A stretch of 64,000 bases of DNA from Modicisalibacter luteus DSM 23508 (lineage in GTDB: Bacteria > Pseudomonadota > Gammaproteobacteria > Pseudomonadales > Halomonadaceae): the NCBI RefSeq assembly GCF_000378505.1, contig NZ_KB900000.1, forward strand, positions 1 through 64,000. The letters are read 5' to 3'. Each line of letters starts with the position of its first letter. Position 1 is the stretch's first letter. The position numbers were made by a program, and so were the translations under genes. Below are positions 56,265 to 64,000 of this stretch, in pieces. The notes below the pieces were generated by a model. The model was not told the DNA's origin. It made no database searches and saw nothing but the letters and a program-made list of their open reading frames with translations.

Positions 56265-57529
56265 GTGCTAGCGCATCTTCACTCCGCCCCGACGTCGTGG
56301 TCGTCGGGGCAGGCCTGATAGGCTTGTCCAGTGCCCTGAAGCTCTGTCAGGAGGGGCTTCGGGTATTGGTAATCGATCGCGACGAGCCTGGGAAGGGGGC
56401 CTCTTTCGGGAATGCGGGCTATCTAGCCACCGAACTGGTCAACCCGCTCTCGACCCCTGATACCCTGCGGCGTGCGCCTGGGCTGCTGCTTGATCCCCAT
56501 GGCCCACTGGCTCTGCCGCCGCACTACTTGCCAGCGCTGATGCCCTGGCTTTTGCGTTTTACCCTCGCCGCACGCAAAAAAAACGTCGATCAGAGCCAGC
56601 GCGCGCTTGCCGCGCTAAACGCGAGGGCAGTGGGAGCATGGCAACGCTGCCTAGATGGCATCGGTGCCCGGGATGAACTGATCGCCTCGGGCTACCTGAT
56701 GGTGTGGGAAAAAAAGAACGCACTGGAACAGGCGCGGCGACATCAGGCGCAGCTCAACGAATACGGCATTGCTACCGAACTGCTTGATGCCGATGCGGTA
56801 CAGGCGCGCGACAGCGGTCTGAGCCGCAGTATCCATCACGCTCTGCTCTTTCCTAACGCTCATCAGGTGAGTGATCCTTACCGCGTAGTGCAGCGCCTGG
56901 TTGATGCATTCAAAAGGGCAGGTGGTGTGATCGACCGCGAAAGTGTCGAGAACGTCGCCGTCACCCATGAAGGCGTGACGATAACCACCGACCAGCGCCG
57001 TATCGAGGCAGGCCGTGTAGTCATTGCTACCGGAGCGTGGAGCAGCCGACTCGCTGAGCAGTTGGGTCTGAAGGTTCCGCTGGAAGGCGAAAGCGGTCAT
57101 CACCTGACGCTCACGGATCGGGCTGGCGCGTTACGTCAGCCCGTTGGCTCGGCCGAGCGCAACGTGGTAATGACACCCATGACATGCGGCCTTCGGGTCG
57201 TGGGTTTCTCCGAGTTGGGCGGACTGGCGCTTAAGCCTAATCCCAAGCGCTCGCGCACGCTCAAGCATCACGTCTCGGCGCTATTAAGCGATAACCACGG
57301 GGTAGATCAGGCTCGCGACTGGATGGGGTTTCGTCCCACACTGCCGGATTCCCTACCGGTCATTGGCCAACATCCGCGTCATTCCCAAGTCCAGTTCGCC
57401 TTCGGTCATCAGCACTTGGGGCTGACTCAGGCAGCAATTACGGCAGAGCTTGTTGCCGATCAGATGATGGGGCGGGCCGCGGATATCGACCTCACGCCTT
57501 TCCGAGTGGATCGTTTCGAGCACGCTTGA
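56261..57529 (+). CDS. FAD-dependent D-amino acid dehydrogenase (DadA-like)
   Basis: A 422-residue DAO-family flavoprotein: VVVVGAGLIGLSSALKLCQEG, GASFGNAGYLATELVNPLSTPDTLRR and the C-terminal FAD segment WMGFRPTLPDSLPVIGQHP...FGHQHLGLTQA. The GNAG/P region is typical of DadA-type respiratory dehydrogenases, which oxidise D-amino acids to imino acids and pass electrons to quinone. It overlaps the carrier gene by four bases and ends the operon. Confidence 0.9.
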   Translation: MSASASSLRPDVVVVGAGLIGLSSALKLCQEGLRVLVIDRDEPGKGASFGNAGYLATELVNPLSTPDTLRRAPGLLLDPHGPLALPPHYLPALMPWLLRFTLAARKKNVDQSQRALAALNARAVGAWQRCLDGIGARDELIASGYLMVWEKKNALEQARRHQAQLNEYGIATELLDADAVQARDSGLSRSIHHALLFPNAHQVSDPYRVVQRLVDAFKRAGGVIDRESVENVAVTHEGVTITTDQRRIEAGRVVIATGAWSSRLAEQLGLKVPLEGESGHHLTLTDRAGALRQPVGSAERNVVMTPMTCGLRVVGFSELGGLALKPNPKRSRTLKHHVSALLSDNHGVDQARDWMGFRPTLPDSLPVIGQHPRHSQVQFAFGHQHLGLTQAAITAELVADQMMGRAADIDLTPFRVDRFEHA

Positions 57530-57632
57530 CTAGCGGTACTACCACTGCAACGGCGTCCTGCCGTTGGCTGTTTCTTTCGGGGCCCCTGCCAAAACCACGC
57601 CGGAATCTCTCCAGTGCCAGTCGTCCTATCTT

Positions 57633-57657
57633 GACCAGCTTCGGCTGGTCTTTTTTT
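57633..57657 (+). terminator. Rho-independent terminator after the D-amino acid operon
   Basis: GACCAGC-TTCG-GCTGGTC is followed by seven T. The TTCG tetraloop is strongly stabilising. The rest of 57530-57848 holds a weaker hairpin (AACGGC-GTCCT-GCCGTT) and no recognised gene. Confidence 0.93.
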
Positions 57658-57848
57658 ATGCAGTCGTGCTGGCAACGAAAGGCATAACACCACCTGCCAA
57701 TAATGGCAGGCGGAGGTGAGGTAGGGCAGTAGATCACTTCATCACTGAAAAATATCCAGATGAGCAAAAGCGTTATCCTGCGCAACTCTCGTTTTTTCTA
57801 CTGCCACGACACGATACGCTTTAGGTGAACCCATGGAACGGGAATGCC

Positions 57849-58553
57849 ATGAAGATCCATGCGCGCGAGGTGATCGGCTTGGTGTTGATCGTGGTGGGGA
57901 TTGGCTTTGAAAAGCAATGGTGGACGATCCCACGGGAGTGGAGTCCCTGGAAGCCGCTGCACATTGCCGATCCGATCACGCCGGTCACGCAGTGGAAGTT
58001 GCAGCGCCTGGAAGACGACAGCGAAGCCTGTCTTGCTGCGATACGGACGGCGCCGGAAGGCGCAGTGGAGTATACCCCGTTGGCGCCCTATACCCCCGTC
58101 GAGGGATGCGCTCTGGATAACGTGGTGCGGATACAGCGTACCGGTGTGAGCTTCAATCGAAGCTTCGTGGCGAGCTGTCCGCTGGCCGTGGCCTGGGTGC
58201 TCTACGAGCGGCATCGGCTGCAACCGTTGGCACGCGATGTGTTCGGGCAACCGGTGGTAAGTGTGGAGCATTACGGTAGCTTTGCCTGCCGCAACATCTA
58301 TCACCGGGCCAATGCCCGGCGCAGCGAACATGCTACTGCGGAGGCGTTGGATATAGCGGCTTTTCAGCTCGACGATGGGCAACGTATCGAGGTATTGCAC
58401 GACTGGGAGGGAGATGCTGACAAGAGCCGCTTTCTGCACGAGGCGCAGGAGACGGCGTGTGGGCTATTCGGCACCGTGCTGGGGCCCGAATACAATGCCG
58501 CGCATGCCAATCACTTCCATCTTGGCATGCGCGGCGTCAGCGTTTGCCGCTGA
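57849..58553 (+). CDS. Extensin-like (M15-fold) domain protein
   Basis: A 234-residue protein with one N-terminal hydrophobic segment (VIGLVLIVVGIGFE) that may anchor it in the envelope. The rest is the extensin-like C-terminal domain of bacteria: VEGCALDNVVRI, SCPLAVAWVLYE, SVEHYGSFACRNIY, RRSEHATAEALDIAAFQL and ANHFHLGM. The His/Asp pattern resembles the zinc site of D-Ala-D-Ala peptidases, suggesting a peptidoglycan role (inference). The start is the ATG at 57849 after GGGAA; GTG 57825 is in frame. Confidence 0.85.
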   Translation: MKIHAREVIGLVLIVVGIGFEKQWWTIPREWSPWKPLHIADPITPVTQWKLQRLEDDSEACLAAIRTAPEGAVEYTPLAPYTPVEGCALDNVVRIQRTGVSFNRSFVASCPLAVAWVLYERHRLQPLARDVFGQPVVSVEHYGSFACRNIYHRANARRSEHATAEALDIAAFQLDDGQRIEVLHDWEGDADKSRFLHEAQETACGLFGTVLGPEYNAAHANHFHLGMRGVSVCR

Positions 58554-59666
58554 TCAGTCTAGTAGCGCGCGCGGTTGCTGTTGCGTGATGCAATGGATGT
58601 TGCCCCCGCCGAGCAGTATCTCCCGTGCATCGACTGTGATCACACGCCGCCCCGGAAACAGCCCCTCCAGGATGGCCTTGGCCTCGTCGTCGCGCGCCGG
58701 ATCAAGGCGGGGCATGACCACCACTGTGTTGCCGATATAGAAATTGACGTAGGAGCCGGCCATACGGTCGCCGGGCTGGCGCGGGCGTGAACTGCTCAGG
58801 CGATCGACGCCACTAGCCTCGGCCTCGGCGATGGTCAGCGGTCCCGGCATCGGCAGCTTATGCACGGTGAGCCGACGTCCACGGGCGTCGGTGGCCGACT
58901 CGAGAATCTCTAGCGCCTCGCGAGAGATGGCATGCTGCGGGTCGTTATCGTCATCGGTCCATGTCAGGGCCACTTCGCCAGGGGCGACGTAACAGCATAG
59001 ATTGTCGATGTGCCCGTCGGTCTCGTCGAGGTAGCACCCACGCGGTATCCAGATAACCTTGGTCACGCCCAGAAAGTCGCCGAGCAGCTTCTCCAGGTCA
59101 GCCTTGGTCATGTTGGGGTTGCGATTGGGATTGAGCAGGCACTCTTCGGTGGTAATCAGCGTACCTTCGCCATCCACATGGATCGACCCACCTTCCAGTA
59201 CCAGTGGGGTAAAGAAGCGCTGCACGCCCAGCATCTCGGCGATTTTCAAGCGAATACGCCGATCCTTGTCCCAGGGAAAATAGAGTCCGCCGTTGAGCCC
59301 ACCCCAGGCATTGAATTCCCAATCGACCATCGCCAGGCGCCCATCCGGGTGAGTCAGGAAGGTCGGCCCGACATCGCGCATCCAGGCATCGTTGCTCGAC
59401 AACTCGATGACGCGAACGTGCTCGGGGAGCTGATGACGAGCGTTTTCGTACTGATCGTCATTGACACCGACAAAGACCGTTTCGCTCTCGGCGATAGCCT
59501 TGGCTACCGCCACGAAGGCGGCCTGGGCGGGCTTTCCGCCGTAGCGCCAGTTGTCGGGGCGCTGTGGCCAGAGCATCCAGCAGGCGTCGTGCGGGGCAAA
59601 CTCGGCCGGCATGCGGAAGCCAAGCTCAGCGGGTGTCGGAGTTTGCGTGGGGGGGGTAACGCTCAT
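58554..59666 (-). CDS. aguA: Agmatine deiminase
   Basis: A 370-residue peptidyl-arginine-deiminase-fold enzyme: MPAEFAPHDACWMLWPQRPDNWR, SSNDAWMRDVGPTF, LEGGSIHVDGEGTLITTEECLL, ETDGHIDN and catalytic Cys359 in GGGNIHCITQQQP. It converts agmatine to N-carbamoylputrescine in polyamine synthesis. The ATG at 59666 has AGG six to seven bases upstream; a longer frame from 59678 is possible. No aguB is adjacent. Its stop abuts that of the convergent extensin-like gene. Confidence 0.95.
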   Translation of the reverse strand: MSVTPPTQTPTPAELGFRMPAEFAPHDACWMLWPQRPDNWRYGGKPAQAAFVAVAKAIAESETVFVGVNDDQYENARHQLPEHVRVIELSSNDAWMRDVGPTFLTHPDGRLAMVDWEFNAWGGLNGGLYFPWDKDRRIRLKIAEMLGVQRFFTPLVLEGGSIHVDGEGTLITTEECLLNPNRNPNMTKADLEKLLGDFLGVTKVIWIPRGCYLDETDGHIDNLCCYVAPGEVALTWTDDDNDPQHAISREALEILESATDARGRRLTVHKLPMPGPLTIAEAEASGVDRLSSSRPRQPGDRMAGSYVNFYIGNTVVVMPRLDPARDDEAKAILEGLFPGRRVITVDAREILLGGGNIHCITQQQPRALLD

Positions 59667-59822
59667 GACAAACCTCAAGATATCCTGCTCTCACAATTAA
59701 CAGGGTTCGGAGGAACCGGCAATGGCAACACCGCTTACGTTAGCCTGCTCCCGGCCTGGCTGTCGGCCAGGGCCGTAAGCTAGTCTGAACCCGACCATCA
59801 TCTTCAACACAGGAGGCGATCA

Positions 59823-60449
59823 ATGAAGCTAACCATTCAAGGTATCGAAGACCAGCGGCCGATCCCCGAGACTTTCGCCTTCGGCGTGCCCGGTGACGGC
59901 GAGCCGATGACGTTGGGAGCCAATCGCAACCCGGCACTGACCTGGTCGGAGGCGCCCGATACTACCCGCAGCTTTGCCGTGCTCGTGGTCGACCCGGACG
60001 TGCCTGGTGACCCCAGCGACGTGAACCAGGAAGGCAAGACCCTGCCATCCAGCATGGCGCGCGTCGATTTCTACCACTGGGTCGTGGTGGATATCCCCGG
60101 CGACATCCAGGCAATCGGAGAAGGCGAGGATTCCGATGGTGTCACGCCCAAGGGCAAGGCACCGGGACAGACCCCGATCGGGCTACGCGGCATCAATACC
60201 TTTACCGACTTTTTGGCCGGCGACCCTGACATGGGCGGTACCTACGGTGGTTACGATGGGCCATGTCCGCCATGGAACGATGAGCTAGTGCATCGCTACC
60301 GATTTACCGTCTATGCCCTGGATATCGAATCGCTGGGATTGTCCGGCGAGTTTACCGGTAATGACGCGCTGAAAGCGATGGAAGGCCATGTGCTCGACCA
60401 GGCCACGGTCACCGGCACTTATACGCTGAATCCTGATCTGCGCAAGTAA
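59823..60449 (+). CDS. YbhB/YbcL-family PEBP protein
   Basis: A 208-residue phosphatidylethanolamine-binding protein (Raf kinase inhibitor-like) fold: GANRNPALTWSEAPDTTRSFAVLVVDPDVP, FYHWVVVDIP, GGYDGPCPPWNDELVHRYRFTVYALD. No signal peptide is seen, so it is cytoplasmic. Ligand unknown. AGGAGG lies before the ATG. Confidence 0.9.
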   Translation: MKLTIQGIEDQRPIPETFAFGVPGDGEPMTLGANRNPALTWSEAPDTTRSFAVLVVDPDVPGDPSDVNQEGKTLPSSMARVDFYHWVVVDIPGDIQAIGEGEDSDGVTPKGKAPGQTPIGLRGINTFTDFLAGDPDMGGTYGGYDGPCPPWNDELVHRYRFTVYALDIESLGLSGEFTGNDALKAMEGHVLDQATVTGTYTLNPDLRK

Positions 60450-60456
60450 GTTCGCC

Positions 60457-60484
60457 ACGGCCGCCAGTGGCAGGCGGCCGTTTC
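60457..60484 (+). terminator. Terminator-like hairpin after the PEBP gene
   Basis: ACGGCCGCC-AGTGGCA-GGCGGCCGT is a perfect 9-bp stem with a short TTT tail, eight bases after the stop. Confidence 0.7.
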
Positions 60485-60516
60485 TGCAGGCCCGGCAGGT
60501 AAGGCGAGCAGGGCGA

Positions 60517-61227
60517 TTAACCTATCAATAGCAGGGCGGAATACGTGACGGCGCCTACGGCGAAGGGCCAGAAACGGCTCAGGCGTTCTTCAGGCAACTC
60601 TTCCTTCAGCACGTTAAGCACCACGCCACCGGCCAAGAAAGCGAACAAGGTGCTTGTCGCCGCTTCGCTGACTTGTACGTTTAGCCCCACCAGCCAGCCG
60701 ATAACGACGGCGGAAGCCAGTACCCAGCGTCCCCTATGAAGGTAGCTCTCGCGATGGTGCTGGTACAGTCCGTGATCGTTCACCAGAAAGTGAAAAGCCA
60801 TGGCCAGAAAATAGAATAGCAGCTCATGCGACTCGCCTTCCCGATAGACGAGTAGGTAGCCGATGAGGGCGTTATATAGGGTAAAGGAGCCAATGTGTAG
60901 CCAGAACATACCTTTGCCAGGTCGGCGTTGCCTGGCAGAAGTTCTTTGATCCTGCTTGACCAGTCGTTCCAATCCGTAGAAAACGGAAAGACCAGCAAGC
61001 GCCACAAGATAGGCATGGTGTTCGACAAACGAGACGATACCTTGCTCGCCCAGGGTCCGCTGGGCTTCTTCGAGTTCAGGAAAGATATGAATGAAAACAT
61101 AGGCGACAGAAATCCCGCCTGCAAAGGATAGCCAGCTACTTCTGGGAATATCATTTAGATAGCGCAATTTTCCGGCGAGTAGATGAATAGCCGCCAAGCC
61201 AGAAATTAGAACTAATTGAATTAGCAT
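60517..61227 (-). CDS. ZIP-like integral membrane protein
   Basis: A 236-residue protein with about seven to eight helices and His/Glu-rich helix segments (GGISVAYVFIHIFPELEEAQ, FYFLAMAFHFLVNDHGLYQHHRES, FAFLAGGVVLNVLKEELPEE) like the metal-site helices of ZIP transporters. The family link is moderate. ATG 61227 and TTG 61239 both lack a clear ribosome site. It lies behind the terminator of the KGG gene, so it needs its own promoter or readthrough. Confidence 0.7.
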   Translation of the reverse strand: MLIQLVLISGLAAIHLLAGKLRYLNDIPRSSWLSFAGGISVAYVFIHIFPELEEAQRTLGEQGIVSFVEHHAYLVALAGLSVFYGLERLVKQDQRTSARQRRPGKGMFWLHIGSFTLYNALIGYLLVYREGESHELLFYFLAMAFHFLVNDHGLYQHHRESYLHRGRWVLASAVVIGWLVGLNVQVSEAATSTLFAFLAGGVVLNVLKEELPEERLSRFWPFAVGAVTYSALLLIG

Positions 61228-61240
61228 AAATAAATACAAC

Positions 61241-61282
61241 TTTGTAAAAACAAACCGCCAACAGGACGTACCTGTTGGCGGT
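61241..61282 (-). terminator. Terminator of the KGG-repeat gene
   Basis: Perfect 12-bp stem ACCGCCAACAGG / CCTGTTGGCGGT (five-base loop), followed on the minus strand by TTGTTTTTAC. Confidence 0.88.
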
Positions 61283-61340
61283 GCCAGGGAAATTCCGTTT
61301 TCCTGGGTTACTCATCCGTGAGTCAGCGAATCAGTGCATC

Positions 61341-61841
61341 TTAACGATTGCCACCGCCGCTGTGCTGGCCTCCTTTCTTGCCGGCTTCTGAGGCCTTCTT
61401 GGGATCATTGGCGAAATTGCCGCCGCTCTCCTTACCACCTTTTTGACCGGCTTCTGAGGCTTTCTCCGGATCGTTGGCAAAGTTGCCACCACTGTGTTGG
61501 CCACCTTTCTGGCCGGCTTCAGAGGCTTTCTCCGGATCGTTGGCGAAATTACCACCGCTGTTCTGGCCACCCTTGTGGCCGGCTTCAGAGGCGCGCTCGG
61601 GATCGTTCTTGAAGTTGCCCCCGCTCTGCTGGCCGCCTTTGTGACCAGCCTCGGAAGCACGTTCCGGATCGTTGGCGAAGTTACCGCCGCTATTGTGGCC
61701 ACCCTTCTGACCAGCTTCGGACGCCTTCTGGGGGTCGTTGGCGAAGTTGCCACCGCTATGCTGACCACCTTTCTGACCAGCTTCGGAAGCTTTCTTGCGG
61801 TCTTCGGCAAAGTTACCAGAACCACCACGATGTTCTGCCAT
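61341..61841 (-). CDS. KGG-repeat stress-response protein (seven repeats)
   Basis: A 166-residue hydrophilic protein made of seven 22-residue units of the form GNFANDPEKASEAGQKGGQHSG. The central KASEAGQKGG is the KGG motif of GsiB/YciG-type stress proteins. Such proteins are disordered, lack Cys and hydrophobic cores, and protect cells in desiccation, salt or stationary phase. The ATG at 61841 has GGAGG eight bases upstream. The repeat array is near-perfect at DNA level and may change copy number. A 574-base AT-rich leader precedes it. Confidence 0.9.
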   Translation of the reverse strand: MAEHRGGSGNFAEDRKKASEAGQKGGQHSGGNFANDPQKASEAGQKGGHNSGGNFANDPERASEAGHKGGQQSGGNFKNDPERASEAGHKGGQNSGGNFANDPEKASEAGQKGGQHSGGNFANDPEKASEAGQKGGKESGGNFANDPKKASEAGKKGGQHSGGGNR

Positions 61842-62415
61842 GTCTAACACCTCCTTCGTCCATCAATAAAATACGTAACAATTCCTTCTATTACGCTTAA
61901 CGGTGATGCCTTTTAACGTCCCGCTTTGGCTAAGCCAATGTTGACTGGGCCGTTAATCAGCGCCGTTATGGGAAACGTAGGTTCGCTTATGCGGATACGC
62001 AAGGTTAAACAGCGGGTGGTTTCATTTTTTTTCATTGATTAATATAAGCTAACAAGTGTGCATCCGTAATGATCTATTGAGGAGCGCTGATTTATATAAG
62101 TTTTATCTGTAAATCGCTGAACTTAAAATATTTTGTGTGAATGACTTGTCATTTGAGCGTGGGAAGAGGGAGGCATGTGTTAACACGGGTGTCTGAGATA
62201 AGCGCAGTTTCAGTGAACAGGCTTCAACTGGATTCATTCAAGTTCTTGAGCATGTTGCGGCACGCACATAACAACTGTTGTTCATAGGCATTGCCGCATC
62301 ATGGGCAGGCACGGCCTACGGTGAGGCCGCTAGGCCGAAATAATTATTGTTAAATCCGGCCATGCCCCTCACGCACATATCCGGTGATACCAGAAGTCCA
62401 GAACCAATTGGGAGA
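61842..62415. other. 574-base intergenic region upstream of the KGG gene
   Basis: This is noticeably AT-rich between ~62020 and 62160 compared with its surroundings. It must hold the KGG promoter on the minus strand. An inverted repeat CGGCCTA-N12-TAGGCCG lies near 62309-62337. I see no gene, tRNA or convincing terminator in it. Confidence 0.5.
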
Positions 62416-63537
62416 CTAGCGCAGCAAGGTCATCCAGGCATTGGCCGTGCCCAGCAGGTGTTCTCGACAGGCTTTCCAGCGTGGGCGCTGTGCCCAAGCC
62501 TGTGGGTCGATTTCCTGGCTCTGAGCAAGGTTGTCTTCGAACAGACGACGCATGTCGTGTGCGAAGCGGCTGCTGATCACCTCCTGATTAGCCTCAAGAT
62601 TCCAGCGCAGGCTCCAGTGGTCGAAATTACAGGAACCGATCGTGCTCCAGTCGTCGACCAGACAGAACTTGGCATGGGTAAAGGTCGGCTGGTACTCGTA
62701 GATGCGCACGCCAGCCCGCATCAAGCGGCGATAATAGTGCTGTCCTGTGTAGCGTACGCTGGGGTGATCGTGCCGGGGGCCGGCAACCAGCAGACGCACA
62801 TCGATACCTCGCCGGGCCGCAGCCATCATGCGACGGCGCAGGCTTAACGTAGGCAGGAAGTAAGGCGTGCATATCCAGACACATTCACGAGCCGTGGCAA
62901 TCCGCCGTTGCAACGAGAAGCGGATTTCCTGGTAACGGCGTCCTCGGCCATGCGCGACGCGGCCGATCATGCCAGCGCCGGAGGCTTCCTGATCGTGGAC
63001 GTTGCTCTGTGTTCGGACAGGTGAGGAGCGGACACGTTGGCGCTGGTTTGCAGATGACCAGGCCTGGGAGAAGAGCGCAGCCCAGTCCTCGACGACGGGT
63101 CCCTCGATCTTGGTAACAACATCGTACCAATTGAAGAGAAACTCGTCCGTGATGCAGTAGCCACCGGTGAACGCCATGCAGTGATCAATGACAAGCATCT
63201 TGCGATGATCGCGGGTCAGGCTCCTCGACAAGCGGCCGGGAGTGATGGGGTTGAACAGGCATATTGTCGCGCCGGCCTCTGTCAATCGATCACGGTCGCG
63301 CTGCTTGAATCCCTTGGCGCCATAGGTATCGAGCAGCAAATAGACGTGTACCCCTCGTCGGGAGGCCCTTGCCAGGGCGTCGATGAACAGATCGGCGTGA
63401 TGTCCCGATTCCATCAGATACTGCTCGAAGAGAACCGAGTGTCTGGCGCCCTCGATGGCGTCAAGCATGGCCGGCACATAGCGCTTCGCCGCCGGCAGGA
63501 GTTCGAACTGGTTGCCCTGCGTCCATTCATCATGCAT
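62416..63537 (-). CDS. Phospholipase D-family protein, cardiolipin synthase-like
   Basis: A 373-residue protein with two HKD motifs: HRKMLVIDHCMAFTGGYC and HAKFCLVDDWSTIGSCNFD. There is no N-terminal transmembrane region, so it resembles ClsB-type synthases rather than ClsA. It would join phosphatidylglycerol molecules, or PG and PE, to cardiolipin at the membrane face. Cardiolipin matters in salt adaptation. A basic stretch (residues ~165-215) lies between the two halves. Confidence 0.88.
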   Translation of the reverse strand: MHDEWTQGNQFELLPAAKRYVPAMLDAIEGARHSVLFEQYLMESGHHADLFIDALARASRRGVHVYLLLDTYGAKGFKQRDRDRLTEAGATICLFNPITPGRLSRSLTRDHRKMLVIDHCMAFTGGYCITDEFLFNWYDVVTKIEGPVVEDWAALFSQAWSSANQRQRVRSSPVRTQSNVHDQEASGAGMIGRVAHGRGRRYQEIRFSLQRRIATARECVWICTPYFLPTLSLRRRMMAAARRGIDVRLLVAGPRHDHPSVRYTGQHYYRRLMRAGVRIYEYQPTFTHAKFCLVDDWSTIGSCNFDHWSLRWNLEANQEVISSRFAHDMRRLFEDNLAQSQEIDPQAWAQRPRWKACREHLLGTANAWMTLLR

Positions 63538-63657
63538 TGCTGGTCTGGCCCTCCCTGGCCTCGTACCGATGTGTCCGGCCTTCCATGGCCATGTCGAGCG
63601 ACCACCCTAGCCGGGCAGGGCGAGATTCGCCAGGGTGTTATTACGAGGCGGATATGG

Positions 63658-64000
63658 CTATTGGGTTCCAGTGTCCAAAGGAATATGCGCTTCGAAAACC
63701 TGCCTCCAGAGTTCCCGGCTACACCAGTGGGAAGCCGGGTCGTACTGGGTACGCAGACGTACGACGACCGAGCGTGTCACCTTGGCGCCGTGTTCGTCCC
63801 TTATCGCGGCCAGCGCCTGCTGAAGTCCTGTACCGGTTTCCGCTGTGAGTGCCTGGCCCTGGAACTGGCTCCAGACATGCCGGCACAGGCCGTTGATACG
63901 GTTTTCCTGCATCTTGTAGGCGGCTTGGCTGCTACTGCGGCGGGCGTCGGTAGGCTGGTGCTTGGGGGAGGGTGAGGCGTAAGCTGCCTTTTCCTGTGCC
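63658..64000 (-). CDS. Unidentified protein, 5' end beyond the window
   Basis: The minus-strand frame ending at 63658 stays open to the window edge. The visible ~114 residues include QPTDARRSSSQAAYK, then a compact part with VTRSVVVRLRTQYDPASHWCSRELWRQVFEAHIP. An internal ATG at 63912 has no ribosome site, so the true start is probably outside. No family recognised. Confidence 0.55.
   Translation of the reverse strand, partial: AQEKAAYASPSPKHQPTDARRSSSQAAYKMQENRINGLCRHVWSQFQGQALTAETGTGLQQALAAIRDEHGAKVTRSVVVRLRTQYDPASHWCSRELWRQVFEAHIPLDTGTQ

Overview
The window looks like a chromosomal segment of a GC-rich, aerobic gammaproteobacterium, most likely a halophile of the Halomonadaceae (Halomonas type). 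This is inferred from the gene families: protocatechuate branch genes, TRAP transporters, a BCCT osmolyte carrier, AguA, KGG-repeat stress protein, and CsrA with a GacA-type box. No database search was possible. Nearly all of the window is occupied by intact genes. I see no insertion sequence, CRISPR array, tRNA or rRNA gene.

Region 1 (1-16.4 kb) is aromatic catabolism. It holds the end of a fused pcaDC gene and a HAD dehalogenase. A complete TRAP transporter (dctPQM) follows. A LysR regulator is divergent from benzoylformate decarboxylase (mdlC), a second TRAP binding protein and an aromatic aldehyde dehydrogenase. Then come an alpha/beta hydrolase, an MFS carrier overlapping a PcaQ-type regulator, msrPQ on the other strand, and pcaHG behind a PcaQ-like box. 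ilvE follows.

Region 2 (17.7-22.1 kb) is regulatory and is the most unusual part. A RsbQ-PAS fusion lies downstream of a NorR-type sigma-54 activator. Next to these are a sigma-54-like promoter and a minus-strand locus with the hallmarks of a CsrA-sequestering small RNA: seven GGA motifs within about 80 nt, two of them in AGGAC hairpin loops, and a strong terminator. A perfect GacA box (TGTAAG-N6-CTTACA) separates it from csrA. A second csrA with a near-perfect GacA box follows, so two csrA genes and the probable RNA antagonist sit side by side.

Region 3 (22.1-28.5 kb) funnels substrates to protocatechuate: vanAB with a third TRAP binding protein, vanR with two palindromic operators, and pobR/pobA. 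With pcaHG and pcaDC, the window covers vanillate and 4-hydroxybenzoate through protocatechuate to the last steps visible here.

Region 4 (28.5-42.3 kb) holds an ion channel, then a large polyol operon: SorC regulator, ABC transporter (binding protein, two permeases, ATPase), HAD phosphatase, sorbitol dehydrogenase, fructokinase-like P-loop kinase, mannitol dehydrogenase, xylulokinase and transaldolase.

Region 5 (42.3-64 kb) is mixed: AzlCD, a luciferase-like oxidoreductase, a YqaA-type membrane protein, a BCCT carrier with an altered substrate cage, a 53-residue membrane protein and a Lpd-like flavoprotein. Then come PhzF and DUF1127 facing a MocR regulator across five operator heptamers, an MFS exporter, and an AraC-controlled cassette of OCD-family enzyme, NhaC carrier and D-amino-acid dehydrogenase. 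The end carries an extensin-like protein, agmatine deiminase, a PEBP protein, a ZIP-like membrane protein, a KGG-repeat protein, a phospholipase D and a gene that runs off the edge.
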